Below are positions 1 through 8,746 of a stretch of DNA of 64,000 nt, piece by piece (the stretch's first letter is position 1; each line of letters begins with the position of its first letter). Origin of the DNA: Candidatus Microbacterium phytovorans (GTDB taxonomy: Bacteria > Actinomycetota > Actinomycetes > Actinomycetales > Microbacteriaceae); NCBI GenBank assembly GCA_029202445.1, contig CP119321.1:1426001-1490000 (forward strand), written 5' to 3'. The translations under genes and the position numbers were made by a program. Below the pieces are notes generated by a model. It did no database searches. It was not told the origin of the DNA and saw only the letters and a program-made list of their open reading frames with translations.

Positions 1-41
1 TGGTCACACGCTTCGGGCGAATCGCTGAGAAGGCCGCACAC

Positions 42-374
42 ATGGGCAGATTGGTGTACGACGGTTTGGTGCGCCTCTCGGTGGACGACCGCACGCTCAC
101 GCACCTGCAGGTGGTCATCGGCGACAAGCTGCGTCGGCGAGAGGCGTTCACGCTGTCGTGGGCGAATGGTCTCGACGAGGGCGGCGGCCGCATCGCGATC
201 TGGGTGCACCCCGGCTCGGCACTGTCGTTCACGTTCGACAAAGGAGAGCGTCATCGCCTGAACCGTGCCTGGCTCATCGCGCTCGCGAACGCCGCGAACA
301 CGTCCGCCGGGCTCCAACTGGTGCCCGAACCGACGACAGAATCCGACGCAGAGACTGCAGAATCGACCTCATGA
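42..374 (+). CDS. DUF7882-like small protein (110 aa)
   Basis: A 110-residue soluble protein with no signal peptide or membrane segment. Its pattern (LVYDG, then DDRTLTHLQVVIGDKLRRRE, then FTLSW and a WVHPGSALSFTF strand near residue 50) matches a small family common in Microbacteriaceae. Automated annotation often calls this family 'ATP-dependent DNA ligase', but 110 residues cannot hold a ligase nucleotidyltransferase core and no KxDG motif is present. The function is unknown. An AGAAGG-like ribosome site precedes the ATG. The last codons overlap the ATG of the downstream acetyltransferase (ATGA), so the two are probably co-transcribed and translationally coupled. The C-terminal 20 residues are Thr/Ser/Glu-rich and look disordered. 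The family assignment is from memory of the sequence pattern, not from a search. Confidence 0.7.
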   Translation: MGRLVYDGLVRLSVDDRTLTHLQVVIGDKLRRREAFTLSWANGLDEGGGRIAIWVHPGSALSFTFDKGERHRLNRAWLIALANAANTSAGLQLVPEPTTESDAETAESTS

Positions 375-853
375 ACCACTCCACCGGTGACGACGACGGC
401 ATCCGTATCGATCGCATCCGGGTCGAGGATGCCGGTGAAGTGCTCACGATTCAGCGTGCCGCGTTCGTGAGCGAGGCGCAGATCTACGGGGGCGCGGACT
501 CCGCTCCCCTCACCCAGACCCTCGAGCAGCTCGAAGCCGAGCTCGCCGACGGCGGCGGCTGGGTCGCCCGCCGCGGCCCGAGGATCGTGGGAGCGCTGCG
601 ATGCCGCGAGGCCGACGACGTGCTGCTGATCGGACGTATCGCGATCGCTCCCGACGTGCAGGGCGAGGGCATCGGGAGGCGCCTGCTGGCGGCTGCGGAG
701 GAGCACGCCACCGCGAGCGTCGCCGAGCTGTTCACGGGGAGTCTCAGCGAGGCGAACCTCCGCCTGTACCGCAGCTGCGGTTACGAGGAGACCGAGCGCA
801 TCGATCAGGGCGACGGCACGGCCCAGGTGTTCCTGCGCAAGCCGCTGCGCTGA
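371..853 (+). CDS. GNAT-family N-acetyltransferase
   Basis: This 160-residue protein has the Gcn5-related acetyltransferase fold. The beta strand LLIGRIAIAPDVQG is followed by the acetyl-CoA pyrophosphate loop (QGEGIGRRLL, the R/Q-x-x-G-x-G/A motif) and a C-terminal LYRSCGYEE segment typical of motif B. It should transfer an acetyl group from acetyl-CoA to a small-molecule or protein amine in the cytoplasm; the sequence does not reveal the substrate. I chose the ATG that overlaps the stop of the preceding gene (ATGA), because residues upstream of it in the same frame are Arg-rich shadow sequence. The gene ends 10 bp from the convergent hydrolase gene, leaving no room for a conventional terminator. 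Confidence 0.87.
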   Translation: MNHSTGDDDGIRIDRIRVEDAGEVLTIQRAAFVSEAQIYGGADSAPLTQTLEQLEAELADGGGWVARRGPRIVGALRCREADDVLLIGRIAIAPDVQGEGIGRRLLAAAEEHATASVAELFTGSLSEANLRLYRSCGYEETERIDQGDGTAQVFLRKPLR

Positions 854-863
854 CGCCTGGCGC

Positions 864-1799
864 TCACCACCGCGTCGGAACGGTGCCGTCGGCGAGGAAC
901 CCCGCGGCCACTTCGTACAGTCGCGCGACATCGCGAGGCACGAGCGTCTCGAAGAATGCGAACGCGTGGATCATCCCCGTCGCGACGACGAGCGACACGC
1001 GCGCCCCGGCATCTCGAGCCCGGCGGACGTACTCCTCGGCTTCCGAGCGCAGCGGGTCGTACTCGGCAGCGATCACGAGCGTCTCGGGCATGTCGGCCGA
1101 GAACGGGCCGGATACGGGCGACGCTTCGGTGCGGTCGACGCCGGCGGGGAAGTACTGGTCGAAGTACCAGGCGACGCGCTGCGCCGAGAGGAAGTACCCG
1201 GCGCCGAACTCGGTCATCGTCGCCCCGCTCATCGTGTAATCGAGGCTCGGGTAGATCAGCACCTGCCGCTCGATCGCGCAGGTGCGCCGTTCGGCCGCCG
1301 CTCGCATCGCGAGGGAGGCGACCTTCGCCGCCCCGCCGGAGTCGGCGACCGCGTGCACGCGTCCCGACCACGGGATGCCGACGAGTGCCTCCTTCAGCCG
1401 GTTCAGCACGGCAGCGGTGTCGTCGAGGCCGGCGGGGTAGGGCCATTCCGGCGCGCGACGGTAGTCCACCGATACCACCGTCATCCCGCTCGCCGCGGCG
1501 GTGCGGCGGGCCGACCCGTCGTAGACATCGAGGTCACCGGCGACGTGGCCCCCGCCGTGCACGAACAGGACCGCGTCGCGTTCCTCCTGCGGCGCGGGCG
1601 CGTAGACGCGCACCGGAACACCCGCCGCCGATCCGCCCCGGACGAGGGCGACCGAGGCATCCGGCGCGGAGTATGCGCGCAATCCTGCCAGCGCGGCGCG
1701 AGCGGACGCGGGAGTGGGGGCCACGCCGTCCCGCTCGGCCTGCGCGACGAGCGGAGCGAGCTCGTCGAGATACGTCCGGAAAGCGGGATGCAGCGGCAT
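864..1799 (-). CDS. Alpha/beta hydrolase, hormone-sensitive-lipase type (fold-3)
   Basis: A 311-residue carboxylesterase-like enzyme of the HSL/Abhydrolase_3 group. The oxyanion motif HGGGHVAGD sits near residue 100. The nucleophile serine is in VADSGGAAK, a variant of the usual GDSAG. The acid is in EYDPLRSEAEEY and the histidine in GMIHAFAFF near the C-terminus, so the catalytic triad looks complete. It should hydrolyse short-chain esters in the cytoplasm. The frame is open for 52 further codons upstream, but MPLHPAFRTYLDELAP matches normal HSL N-termini, so the start is placed there. It is convergent with the acetyltransferase. The change from GDSAG to ADSGG may alter the nucleophile elbow. 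Confidence 0.88.
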   Translation of the reverse strand: MPLHPAFRTYLDELAPLVAQAERDGVAPTPASARAALAGLRAYSAPDASVALVRGGSAAGVPVRVYAPAPQEERDAVLFVHGGGHVAGDLDVYDGSARRTAAASGMTVVSVDYRRAPEWPYPAGLDDTAAVLNRLKEALVGIPWSGRVHAVADSGGAAKVASLAMRAAAERRTCAIERQVLIYPSLDYTMSGATMTEFGAGYFLSAQRVAWYFDQYFPAGVDRTEASPVSGPFSADMPETLVIAAEYDPLRSEAEEYVRRARDAGARVSLVVATGMIHAFAFFETLVPRDVARLYEVAAGFLADGTVPTRW

Positions 1800-1928
1800 G
1801 GTGACAGTGTGGCCCAGACTTCGCGCATCGCCCAGGCTCGCCGAAATGAACAGTAGAGACGAAGGCGCTCTCCCTAGTAGCCTCTCGTTCTGTCCCCCCG
1901 ACGACGCCGTTGCGCCAAGGGGGGCCAT

Positions 1929-2105
1929 GTGAACGAGAACAGCATCAGCACGCAAGTGCTCCTGTGCGTCATCGGGGTGGGATTCGTCGTCGCCGGCGTC
2001 ACCTCGATCGACACCGACGCGTTCCTCGGCTGGGTCGGCGCGATCGGCGGTGCGCTCATGATCTCGGGCGGCGTGTGGACGATCGCCCAGCGCCGCCGCG
2101 GCTGA
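1929..2105 (+). CDS. Small membrane protein (58 aa)
   Basis: A GTG-initiated 58-codon frame. The product starts MNENSISTQVLLCVIGVG and carries two hydrophobic stretches (VLLCVIGVGFVVAGVTSI and FLGWVGAIGGALMISGGVW), then ends in a basic tail IAQRRRG. That layout, two short helices with a positively charged cytoplasmic end, is typical of small Actinobacteria inner-membrane proteins of unknown function. The stop lies 9 bp before the convergent aminotransferase fusion gene. Its coding character (hydrophobic residues with strong third-position GC) supports a real gene although it is short. An AAGGGG-type ribosome site lies just upstream. No family recognised. Confidence 0.6.
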   Translation: MNENSISTQVLLCVIGVGFVVAGVTSIDTDAFLGWVGAIGGALMISGGVWTIAQRRRG

Positions 2106-2114
2106 ACCGCCGCG

Positions 2115-5027
2115 TCAGGCGATCTCCTCGAGGGTGAGGTCGAGCATCCTCACGAAGTACGCCGCCTCCTCGCTCGTCAGGGTCAGCGGAGGTTTGATCT
2201 TGAGCACGTTCTGACGCTCGGAGGTCGGCTGGACGATGACCCCGCGCTCCCGCATGCGCTCGCAGATCCGTGCCGTCTCGGTCACCGCGGGGGTGAGGGC
2301 CACAGGGTCGGTGACGAGTTCGACGCCCTGGTACAGACCGGTGCCGTGCAGAGTGCCGATCAGCGGATGCCGGTGGGCCAGCTCGGTCAGGTCGCGCTGC
2401 AGCTGCGCGCCCACGATCCGCGCGCTCTCGACGAGTCCCTCGTCGGTCAGCACGTCGAGCACGGCGAGGGCGGCCGCGCACGAGGCGGGCGCGCCGCCGG
2501 CGGAGGAGAAGAACTGCCCCTCGCGACCGAGCGCGTCGGCGATCTCGCGGCGTGTGAGCACCGCTCCGACCGGGTAGGCGTTGCCGAGCGCCTTCGCCGT
2601 CACGACGATGTCGGGCGTCGCGCCCTGGTCGAGGAAGCCCCAGAACGCGCGGCCGAGGCGGCCGAGTCCGACCTGCACCTCATCGGCGATGGCGAGCCCC
2701 CCGGCATCCCGGATCGCGTCGAACGCCCCGGCCAGGTAGCCGGCCGGGGGGATCACCCCGCCGCCGTTGCCGTGAATCGGCTCGGCGATGAACGCGGCCG
2801 GCGGGCGACCGGATGCCGTGAGCTCCTCGAACCGCTCGCGGAGGTCGCGCAGGTACGCCCCCGCGGAACCTTCGCCGCGGTGGACACCGCGGTACGGGTT
2901 CGGGGCGTCGGCGATGTGCACCCAGTCGGGACGCGAGTCGAGCGCGTGCGGGTTGTCGAACGCCGAGGTGGAGACGGCATCCGCCGCGTACGACCAGCCG
3001 TGATACCCCTCGCGGAGGGCCACGACGTCGCGACGTGCGGTGGCGATCGTCGCCAGACGCAGGGCCAGGTCGACGGCTTCCGTGCCGCTGTTGACGAGCA
3101 GCACCGTGTCGAACCGGGCCGCCGGAACCGTGGCGAGCAGGCGTTCGCTCAGCTGCGCGATCTGCGGATAGAGGAACCGCGAGTTCGTGTTGAGGGTGGC
3201 CAGTTGCGCGGCGACGGCTGCCGTGAGGCGGGGATGGGCGTGCCCGATCGACGACACGTTGTTGACCATGTCGAGGTACGCACGGCCCGTCGCGTCGATG
3301 AGGTGGCTGCGCCAGCCGCGAATCAGGAGGGGCGGTTCGGCGAAGTAGTGCTCCTGGGCCGCGGCGAACACGCGTGTCTTGCGGCGCGCCTCGACGGCGG
3401 CGGTCGGCAGGTCGGGCAGCTCGGAGATCCCGAGGAGCGGTGCCGGATCGAAGGTGAGCGCGCGCCACCCCGCCGCCCACGGCTCGGCGACGTACTCGGG
3501 AGGCTCTGGCGCGTCGGCGGGTCTCCAGACGACACGCACGGCCCGATCGGAGACGCCGAGCACGTCCCCCGCCCGCACGACCGCACCGACCGCGCCGTCC
3601 GGCAGGGACGGCCGAATACCGGTGACCGTCAGCCGCGTCCCGGCGAAGGCGAGCACTACGCTCTCCGCGGTGACGGCCTCGACCGTCGCATCGTTCGGCG
3701 ACCGAATGGGCGCTCCGGCATCCCCCACGATCGTCGTCCCCAGTGGGACGTTCTCGGGAGGAGTCGGCGTCAGCGCGGGAGTGCGCGTGAGGTCGGGGCG
3801 CCCGTGCGGGATCGCGACGGCTCGCCCGGCGGGAGCGTGCCTGCGGAGCAGATCGGCCCTGGCATCCGCGCCCGCCCGCCACACCCCGTCGGCCACGAGC
3901 GGACTCGCCGGTGCGAGGTCGATCGCGGCGGGAGGCTCGGCGAGCATCGGGACGAAGCCGATCGCCGACGGCTGCGCGCCCGACGCGAGGCCCGCCTCCG
4001 CCGCAAGGCCCGCCCGCGCCGCGATCGTTGCGGCGGCCAGGTCGAGGTCGACGCCGGCGGCGGTGTCGAACACGGCCAGCTCCTCGGCGAGACGCTCCTG
4101 CACGTAGTCGTTGTCGGCGTCGAGACTCCCCTGATGGATGCCGCTGACCACCAGCACGCACCCACGGAGCACCACGAGCGGCCACAGCGCCGCCACCTCG
4201 GCGCGCGACAGGGCGACCCCGGCGGCGTAGGCCTCGATCGCGGACAGCGCGACGGTCGCGTCGCCGTCGGCGCGGGTCAGGATGCCGGCGGCGCTCACCG
4301 CGATCTCCGCGACGCGCCAGCCCCACGCGAGGTCGCCGAAGTCGATGACGGCGAGGTCGTCGCCCGTGGTGCGGACGACGTTGTCGGGGGTGAGGTCGCC
4401 GTGCACCGGCACGACCGGCAGCTCTGCGGCCACGGCCTCGACCCTCGCCCATGCCGCGGCGGCGGCATCCGTCAGTCGCGTGCGCAGCGCGTCTTCGGCC
4501 ACGCCGCCGAGGAACTGGTCGATGACGGCGCGGCTGCGGCGCATGTCCCACTGGAGGTGGCGGTCGAGGCCGGGATGCGTGAATGTCGCGAGCGACGCGG
4601 TGAGCCGCGCGGCGAGCGCGCCGAGCCGGGCCGCGTCGCGATGACCGAGGCGCACCGCGTCGGCGAGGGGTGCACCCTCGACGAAGGAGAGCATCCGCGC
4701 GCGGTAGGCGGCCGTGCCGTTGGTCACCGGCTGGAGCAGCTCGCCATCGGCGCCGGGCACCGGCTCGGGCACACGGATGCCGTCGGCAGCGAGGTGCTGG
4801 AGCCCGCGCGTCTGCGCGTCGATCTCCTCTGGCAGGAACACCGGGTTGTCGATCTTCAGGAGCCGCCGGGTGCCGTCGGACGCCGTCAGCAGGAAGTTCC
4901 GGTCTTGATTGCTGCCGAGTTCCGTCGCCGACGCGTCGATGCCGAACCGCTCGCGCGCGAACGCGGGCACGCCGGCTATCGAGACGTCAGGGCGTCGCAT
5001 TCCGTAGGCGGTCGAGTCGTCGGTCAT
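2115..5027 (-). CDS. APH-like kinase / M23-like / class III aminotransferase fusion
   Basis: A 970-residue three-part protein. Residues 1-340 resemble aminoglycoside phosphotransferase/choline-kinase folds, with the catalytic loop HGDLTPDNV at about 209-217 and the metal-binding DFGD at about 229. Residues 380-530 form a beta-rich segment like the peptidase-M23/lipoyl-type barrel found in this architecture, without an obvious HxxxD zinc site. Residues 540-965 are a class III PLP aminotransferase: AIADEVQVGLGR supplies the cofactor Asp, and the Schiff-base Lys is about K812 in TAKALGNAYPVGAV. The C-terminal domain resembles AGXT2-like phospho-lyases (ethanolamine-phosphate or hydroxylysine-phosphate), so phosphorylation followed by elimination in one polypeptide is a reasonable inference. 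The substrate is unproven. The start MTDDSTAYGMRRPDVS was chosen over an Arg/Gly-rich upstream extension. Confidence 0.85.
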   Translation of the reverse strand: MTDDSTAYGMRRPDVSIAGVPAFARERFGIDASATELGSNQDRNFLLTASDGTRRLLKIDNPVFLPEEIDAQTRGLQHLAADGIRVPEPVPGADGELLQPVTNGTAAYRARMLSFVEGAPLADAVRLGHRDAARLGALAARLTASLATFTHPGLDRHLQWDMRRSRAVIDQFLGGVAEDALRTRLTDAAAAAWARVEAVAAELPVVPVHGDLTPDNVVRTTGDDLAVIDFGDLAWGWRVAEIAVSAAGILTRADGDATVALSAIEAYAAGVALSRAEVAALWPLVVLRGCVLVVSGIHQGSLDADNDYVQERLAEELAVFDTAAGVDLDLAAATIAARAGLAAEAGLASGAQPSAIGFVPMLAEPPAAIDLAPASPLVADGVWRAGADARADLLRRHAPAGRAVAIPHGRPDLTRTPALTPTPPENVPLGTTIVGDAGAPIRSPNDATVEAVTAESVVLAFAGTRLTVTGIRPSLPDGAVGAVVRAGDVLGVSDRAVRVVWRPADAPEPPEYVAEPWAAGWRALTFDPAPLLGISELPDLPTAAVEARRKTRVFAAAQEHYFAEPPLLIRGWRSHLIDATGRAYLDMVNNVSSIGHAHPRLTAAVAAQLATLNTNSRFLYPQIAQLSERLLATVPAARFDTVLLVNSGTEAVDLALRLATIATARRDVVALREGYHGWSYAADAVSTSAFDNPHALDSRPDWVHIADAPNPYRGVHRGEGSAGAYLRDLRERFEELTASGRPPAAFIAEPIHGNGGGVIPPAGYLAGAFDAIRDAGGLAIADEVQVGLGRLGRAFWGFLDQGATPDIVVTAKALGNAYPVGAVLTRREIADALGREGQFFSSAGGAPASCAAALAVLDVLTDEGLVESARIVGAQLQRDLTELAHRHPLIGTLHGTGLYQGVELVTDPVALTPAVTETARICERMRERGVIVQPTSERQNVLKIKPPLTLTSEEAAYFVRMLDLTLEEIA

Positions 5028-5197
5028 CGGGTTTCGTCCTCCGGGTCCACCAGCACCGAGCCGAGTCTGACACGTCCCGCGCTTCCCGCGCACCGCGCGG
5101 CGCGACCCCGAGCGGGCACCGCGTGAGAAACACCGCGCCGAGTCGTCTCCGATGGTGGGCGCTCATTCATGAGTTGCGTGGATCGAGAGGGGATGCC

Positions 5198-5470
5198 GTG
5201 AGAGCGGGAGCCGGAATCGAGCTGACCGGGCACGCCGTCGAGCACGCGGCGACGGCCCTGGCGGCCACCGGAGACGCCGAGCTGTCGAGGTGCCTCTCGC
5301 TCACCGCACCGGGATCGGAAGTCGTCATCGCGACACTGGAACGCGTCGATGAGTTGTCGTGGGCGCTGCGGGCATCGCTGCGACAGACGGCAGCATCTTT
5401 GGCCGACCGCGTGCGTCGCATCGGTGTCGAGTTCGATGCGCTCGACGGGGCGCTGGCGGGCGCGCCGTGA
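5198..5470 (+). CDS. Esx/EspC-like small helical protein (90 aa)
   Basis: A 90-residue, almost entirely helical protein without a signal peptide. It starts at GTG, preceded by GAGAGGGG at good spacing, and its stop overlaps the GTG of the next gene (GTGA). Size, position before a large effector-like gene, and the helix-break-helix layout (first helix about 10-32, second about 43-80 with SWALRASLRQTAASLADRV) resemble WXG100/EspC-type substrates or chaperones of type VII secretion systems. There is no literal WxG; the nearest feature is LSW at the turn. The role as a secretion partner of the downstream protein is inferred from gene order and size only. No ESX core genes (EccC, EccD, MycP) are in this window. 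Confidence 0.66.
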   Translation: MRAGAGIELTGHAVEHAATALAATGDAELSRCLSLTAPGSEVVIATLERVDELSWALRASLRQTAASLADRVRRIGVEFDALDGALAGAP

Positions 5471-7200
5471 CGATACCCGATCTCGGCGCCGATCCTGCTG
5501 CCGGCAGCGCCGAGGGCGTCGGTGAGATCGCCCGCAGTTTCCGGGCCTACGCAGGCGCGTCGGAGCGCAATGCGCGCCGCGCCGCCCGGGCGATCGACAC
5601 TCTGGCGAACACCGGCGCGGATGCCGTGGAGGCGGCACGATCGGACATCGCCGTCCTGCGCGCGAAGTACGCGGCCGAAGGCGAGGCCTCGTCGCGCGTC
5701 GCCGGCATCCTGGAGTCCTATGCCGACGCGATGAGCGACCTGCGTCGGCGCGCTGAGAGCATGCGCGAGGAGGTCGAGCGGGCGTGGGCGTCGCTGGGAG
5801 AGCGGCGCGCCGCCGCCCTCGACGGCGGACTGGAGGGTCTGCAGGGGTGGCCGTTCCCGTGGGATGAGGTGATGCCGGCCTGGCTCTGTCCGGGCGACCC
5901 CGCCCGATTGCAGCAGTGGCAGGCAGCGATCGAGGAGTTCGAGCAGGCGCGTGCCGCCTACCGCCGTCTCGCGGTGGAGCGGGCAGAGCTCGATCACCGC
6001 ACCCGAGACCGCCTGCGGGAAGTGCCGCTGTTCGCCGAGCTCACCGATCGGTGGCGGCTGCGCGGAGGCGGCGCCGACGCGATCGCCGACGTGTGGGCGG
6101 GCGACACGACCGACATCACCCCGGAAGGCCTGGTCGCGATCGGGGATGCCGGTCTCGTGCGCCGCGTGTGGGATGCGCTGTCCGAGGAGCAGCAGCGTGA
6201 CCTGATCGCCGCGGGACCGGCTCTGCTCGGAAGCCTCGCCGGCCTTCCGCCGTGGGCGCGTGTCGCCGCGAACCGGTTCAACGCGAAGGCGCGCGCCGCC
6301 GAGGTGCGACGGATACTCGCGAGCGAGCCGCATCCGTTCTCCCCGCGAGCGGGCCACGAACTCGACAAGCTCCGCGCAGAGCTTCACTACCTTGACCAGG
6401 TCGTGGAAGGCCGCGTGCAGGTGTACTTCTACGACCACACGACCGACAGCATCATCGAGATGATCGGAGAGCCGGGGCCGACCACGGCGGAGATCAACAC
6501 GTACGTTCCCGGCACCTACACGAGTGCGCTGTCGGTCTACCGAGGCGAAGTACAGCAGGTCGGTCGATGGCTCAACGAGAGCAGCGGAGGATCGATCGTC
6601 ACCTTCGTGTGGAAGGTCGGACGCTTTCCGGGCGAGAACGAGTACACGGGGATCGCGTCGTTCGCGCGTATCGGTGAAGCGAACGATGAGGGCATCGCAC
6701 TCGACAAGGGGCAGGAGATCGCCGCTTTTGAACGGGAACTGGATGTGGCGGTGGGCGACGTCGACGCCGATCGCAACGGCATCGGCTTCTCATGGGGACT
6801 CACCGGGATCACGGCCTCCGAAGTGGCCGGCGCGAGGTACGACGGGGTGTTCTCGCTGGCAGGCGCCGGCATGCCGAAGGATTGGGAGCCGTCCCCGACG
6901 ACGAACTACGAGCACTTCTCCTACACGGACGCCCTGACCACGGCACAATCCTTGGGGGTGGTGTGGGAGGGGCGGAACCCGGGCACGCACGCCGCGTTCA
7001 CCCCGCACCTCTTCTCCGACTCGGCCGACTGGGTCTTGCCCATTTATCCGCCGAGCAGCGGGTTCGCGCACTCGGTCGAGCAGCCGGAGCCCTTCCTCTT
7101 GCCCGGCAACTGGACCGGTATCGACACCCACAACCTGATCGCGTCCAATGATCCACGCAACCAAGACGCGCTCGAGCTGATCGGCAAGGCACTGAAGTGA
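5467..7200 (+). CDS. Putative T7SS-type effector: helical N-terminus plus alpha/beta hydrolase (DUF1023-like)
   Basis: A 577-residue protein starting at a GTG that overlaps the preceding stop. Residues 1-200 are charged and heptad-rich, predicted coiled coil with no signal peptide, like the helical targeting regions of WXG/LXG-type proteins. After a linker, residues about 310-560 look like the DUF1023 alpha/beta hydrolase fold: a YVPGTYTSA oxyanion-type strand-loop, VTFVWKVGRFPG, then the nucleophile elbow GFSWG with Ser about 442. Candidate acid and histidine residues follow (for example the PGTH segment) but I cannot assign them. The likely activity is a lipase/esterase. It is followed, again with a GTGA overlap, by lipoprotein genes, as expected for an exported toxin with surface immunity proteins. 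Alternative: a cell-envelope hydrolase with lipoprotein partners. Confidence 0.7.
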   Translation: MTIPDLGADPAAGSAEGVGEIARSFRAYAGASERNARRAARAIDTLANTGADAVEAARSDIAVLRAKYAAEGEASSRVAGILESYADAMSDLRRRAESMREEVERAWASLGERRAAALDGGLEGLQGWPFPWDEVMPAWLCPGDPARLQQWQAAIEEFEQARAAYRRLAVERAELDHRTRDRLREVPLFAELTDRWRLRGGGADAIADVWAGDTTDITPEGLVAIGDAGLVRRVWDALSEEQQRDLIAAGPALLGSLAGLPPWARVAANRFNAKARAAEVRRILASEPHPFSPRAGHELDKLRAELHYLDQVVEGRVQVYFYDHTTDSIIEMIGEPGPTTAEINTYVPGTYTSALSVYRGEVQQVGRWLNESSGGSIVTFVWKVGRFPGENEYTGIASFARIGEANDEGIALDKGQEIAAFERELDVAVGDVDADRNGIGFSWGLTGITASEVAGARYDGVFSLAGAGMPKDWEPSPTTNYEHFSYTDALTTAQSLGVVWEGRNPGTHAAFTPHLFSDSADWVLPIYPPSSGFAHSVEQPEPFLLPGNWTGIDTHNLIASNDPRNQDALELIGKALK

Positions 7201-7706
7201 ACAGACCCAAGAGCTTGCGGTGGGTGGCCAGTCTGGTCCTCGCCCTGACGCTCGCGCTCACCGCGTGCGGAACAGGAGTGACCGTGGCAGACCCGGATCT
7301 CACCTTGCACGGCGCGAAAGCGATCGCGCAAGAGGGTGAACGCGACATCGTCGCCCTTATCCCCGACGAGCTCATCATCTCAGTCGACCAACGCCCCACC
7401 GGATCACTCCTGAGCTGCACCGGCCAACGCAACTACCAGTGGGCCGGCGGCACCACCGTCACCGTCATCCCAGACACCGATCTCGACGCGATCGTCGACG
7501 ACATCGCTCACGCGTACAAGGCCAAGGAGCCATGGACGGTCACCCGCCGCACGGAGTCGGCCGGCTACCCCAAGTACCTCATCAGCCATCCCCATGCGGC
7601 CAGCTACGTGGTGAGCGCATGGACAGACCCAGACCAGGTGAACATCTACTCCTTCTCCCCCTGCTTCCACCTCCCCGACGACATGACTCCTCATGGCTCG
7701 TACTGA
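7197..7706 (+). CDS. Tandem lipoprotein paralogue 1 (putative immunity/partner)
   Basis: A 169-residue lipoprotein. The N-terminus MNRPKSLRWVASLVLALTL is a classical signal peptide ending in the lipobox LTAC, so the mature protein should be lipidated and anchored outside the membrane. A region shared with the two following genes (DPDLTL, AKAIAQEGERDIVALIPDE, SVDQRPTGSLLSCTG) is followed by a divergent middle part and a nearly invariant tail (IYSFSPCFHLPDDMTPHGSY). Mature-region cysteines in SCTG and SPCF may form a disulfide. The gene overlaps the hydrolase stop by GTGA and overlaps the next paralogue by 14 bp in a different frame. Its function is not recognised; immunity to, or accessory to, the upstream hydrolase is inferred from context. 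Confidence 0.8.
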   Translation: MNRPKSLRWVASLVLALTLALTACGTGVTVADPDLTLHGAKAIAQEGERDIVALIPDELIISVDQRPTGSLLSCTGQRNYQWAGGTTVTVIPDTDLDAIVDDIAHAYKAKEPWTVTRRTESAGYPKYLISHPHAASYVVSAWTDPDQVNIYSFSPCFHLPDDMTPHGSY

Positions 7707-8223
7707 CGTCTCACCGCAACCACGCCGGAACCGTGCGCGCTTCACGATGCCCGCGCTCACGCTCACACTCGCGCTCACGGCGTGCGGAGGAGGAGTGACC
7801 GTGGAAGACCCTGATCTCACCCTCCACGGGGCGAAAGCGATCGCGCAGGAAGGCGAACGCGACATCGTCGCCCTCATCCCCGACGACCTCATCGTCTCCG
7901 TCGACCAACGCCCCACCGGATCGCTCATGAGCTGCACCGGCGAACGCAACTACCAGTGGTCCGGCGGCACGACGGTGACGTTGGTCGGCGGAACAAACAG
8001 ACGCCTCATCATCGACGAGGTGGTGAGTGCGTATGAGCGGATGGATGGATGGAGCACCAGGGACACAAGCGATGCCGCCGGGTACGCACAGGTCACCATC
8101 CAGCGGCCTCTGAGCGGCGGCTACCTTCTGAGCGCATGGAATGACTCCGCGGACATCAATGTCTACTCCTTCTCCCCCTGCTTCCACCTCCCCGACGACA
8201 TGACTCCTCATGGTTCGTACTGA
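7693..8223 (+). CDS. Tandem lipoprotein paralogue 2
   Basis: This 176-residue paralogue starts inside the last 14 bp of paralogue 1, in another frame. The signal region MARTDVSPQPRRNRARFTMP followed by ALTLTLALTAC has a long basic n-region and a short hydrophobic core with an LTAC lipobox. An internal Met just before PALTLT is an alternative start. Residues VEDPDLTLHGAKAIAQEGERD and the SVDQRPTGSLMSCTG segment are almost identical to its neighbours. The stretch about 85-150 (LVGGTNRRLIIDEVV, DTSDAAGYAQVTIQRPLSGG) has diverged, and the tail SFSPCFHLPDDMTPHGSY is conserved. That pattern suggests duplication with gene conversion at the ends and diversification in the middle. It is predicted to be surface-anchored; the biochemical role is unknown. 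Confidence 0.76.
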   Translation: MARTDVSPQPRRNRARFTMPALTLTLALTACGGGVTVEDPDLTLHGAKAIAQEGERDIVALIPDDLIVSVDQRPTGSLMSCTGERNYQWSGGTTVTLVGGTNRRLIIDEVVSAYERMDGWSTRDTSDAAGYAQVTIQRPLSGGYLLSAWNDSADINVYSFSPCFHLPDDMTPHGSY

Positions 8224-8746
8224 CGTGCCACCGCACCCACGTCGGAACCGTGCGCGCTTCACGCTGCCCGCGCTCACACTCACACTCACACTCACGATCA
8301 CAGCGTGCGGAACAGGAGTAACCGTGGAAGACCCGGATCTCACCCTCTACGTGGCTAAAGCGATCGCGCAGGAAGGCGAACGCGACATCGTCGCCCTCAT
8401 CCCCGACGACCTCATCGTCTCCGTCGACCAACGCCCCACCGGATCACTCCTGAGCTGCACCGGCGAACGCAACCACCAGTGGGCAGGCGGCACCACCGTT
8501 CACGTCGCACCCGACACCGACCTCAAAGCCGTCATCGACGACGTAACCCACGCATACTCAGAGCAGCCCGAATGGGAGGTCACACGCGAGACAGCGACCG
8601 ACGGCGCTCCCCTCGTCACCCTCTACCGAGTCACCACCGGCGGCTACCTCGTCAGCGGAGAAGAAGATCGATCGACCATCGAGATCTACTCCTTCTCCCC
8701 CTGCTTCCACCTCCCCGACGACATGACTCCTCATGGTTCGTACTGA
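8210..8746 (+). CDS. Tandem lipoprotein paralogue 3
   Basis: The third copy has 178 residues and again starts within the final 14 bp of the previous copy. The signal segment MVRTDVPPHPRRNRARFTLP has an unusually repetitive core of alternating Leu-Thr, then an ITAC lipobox. The mature protein repeats the DPDLTL/AKAIAQEGERDIVALIPDDL block and the SCTGERNHQWAGG strand, has its own middle region (HVAPDTDLKAVIDDVTHAY, WEVTRETATDGAPLVTLYR) and the common SFSPCFHLPDDMTPHGSY tail. The middle is closer to paralogue 1 (TDLDAIVDDIAHAY) than to paralogue 2. Expression probably depends on coupled translation from the genes upstream, as no separate promoter region exists. Confidence 0.76.
   Translation: MVRTDVPPHPRRNRARFTLPALTLTLTLTITACGTGVTVEDPDLTLYVAKAIAQEGERDIVALIPDDLIVSVDQRPTGSLLSCTGERNHQWAGGTTVHVAPDTDLKAVIDDVTHAYSEQPEWEVTRETATDGAPLVTLYRVTTGGYLVSGEEDRSTIEIYSFSPCFHLPDDMTPHGSY

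Noticed and set aside
2346-5126. 926-codon open frame on the plus strand opposite the aminotransferase fusion
   Set aside because: Composition is Arg/Gly/His-rich without domains and mirrors the codon structure of the minus-strand gene, whose motifs are clear; typical high-GC antisense shadow.
7197-8746. One long gene broken by frameshifts
   Set aside because: Each segment has its own lipobox signal peptide and a complete conserved tail, so they are paralogues and not fragments.
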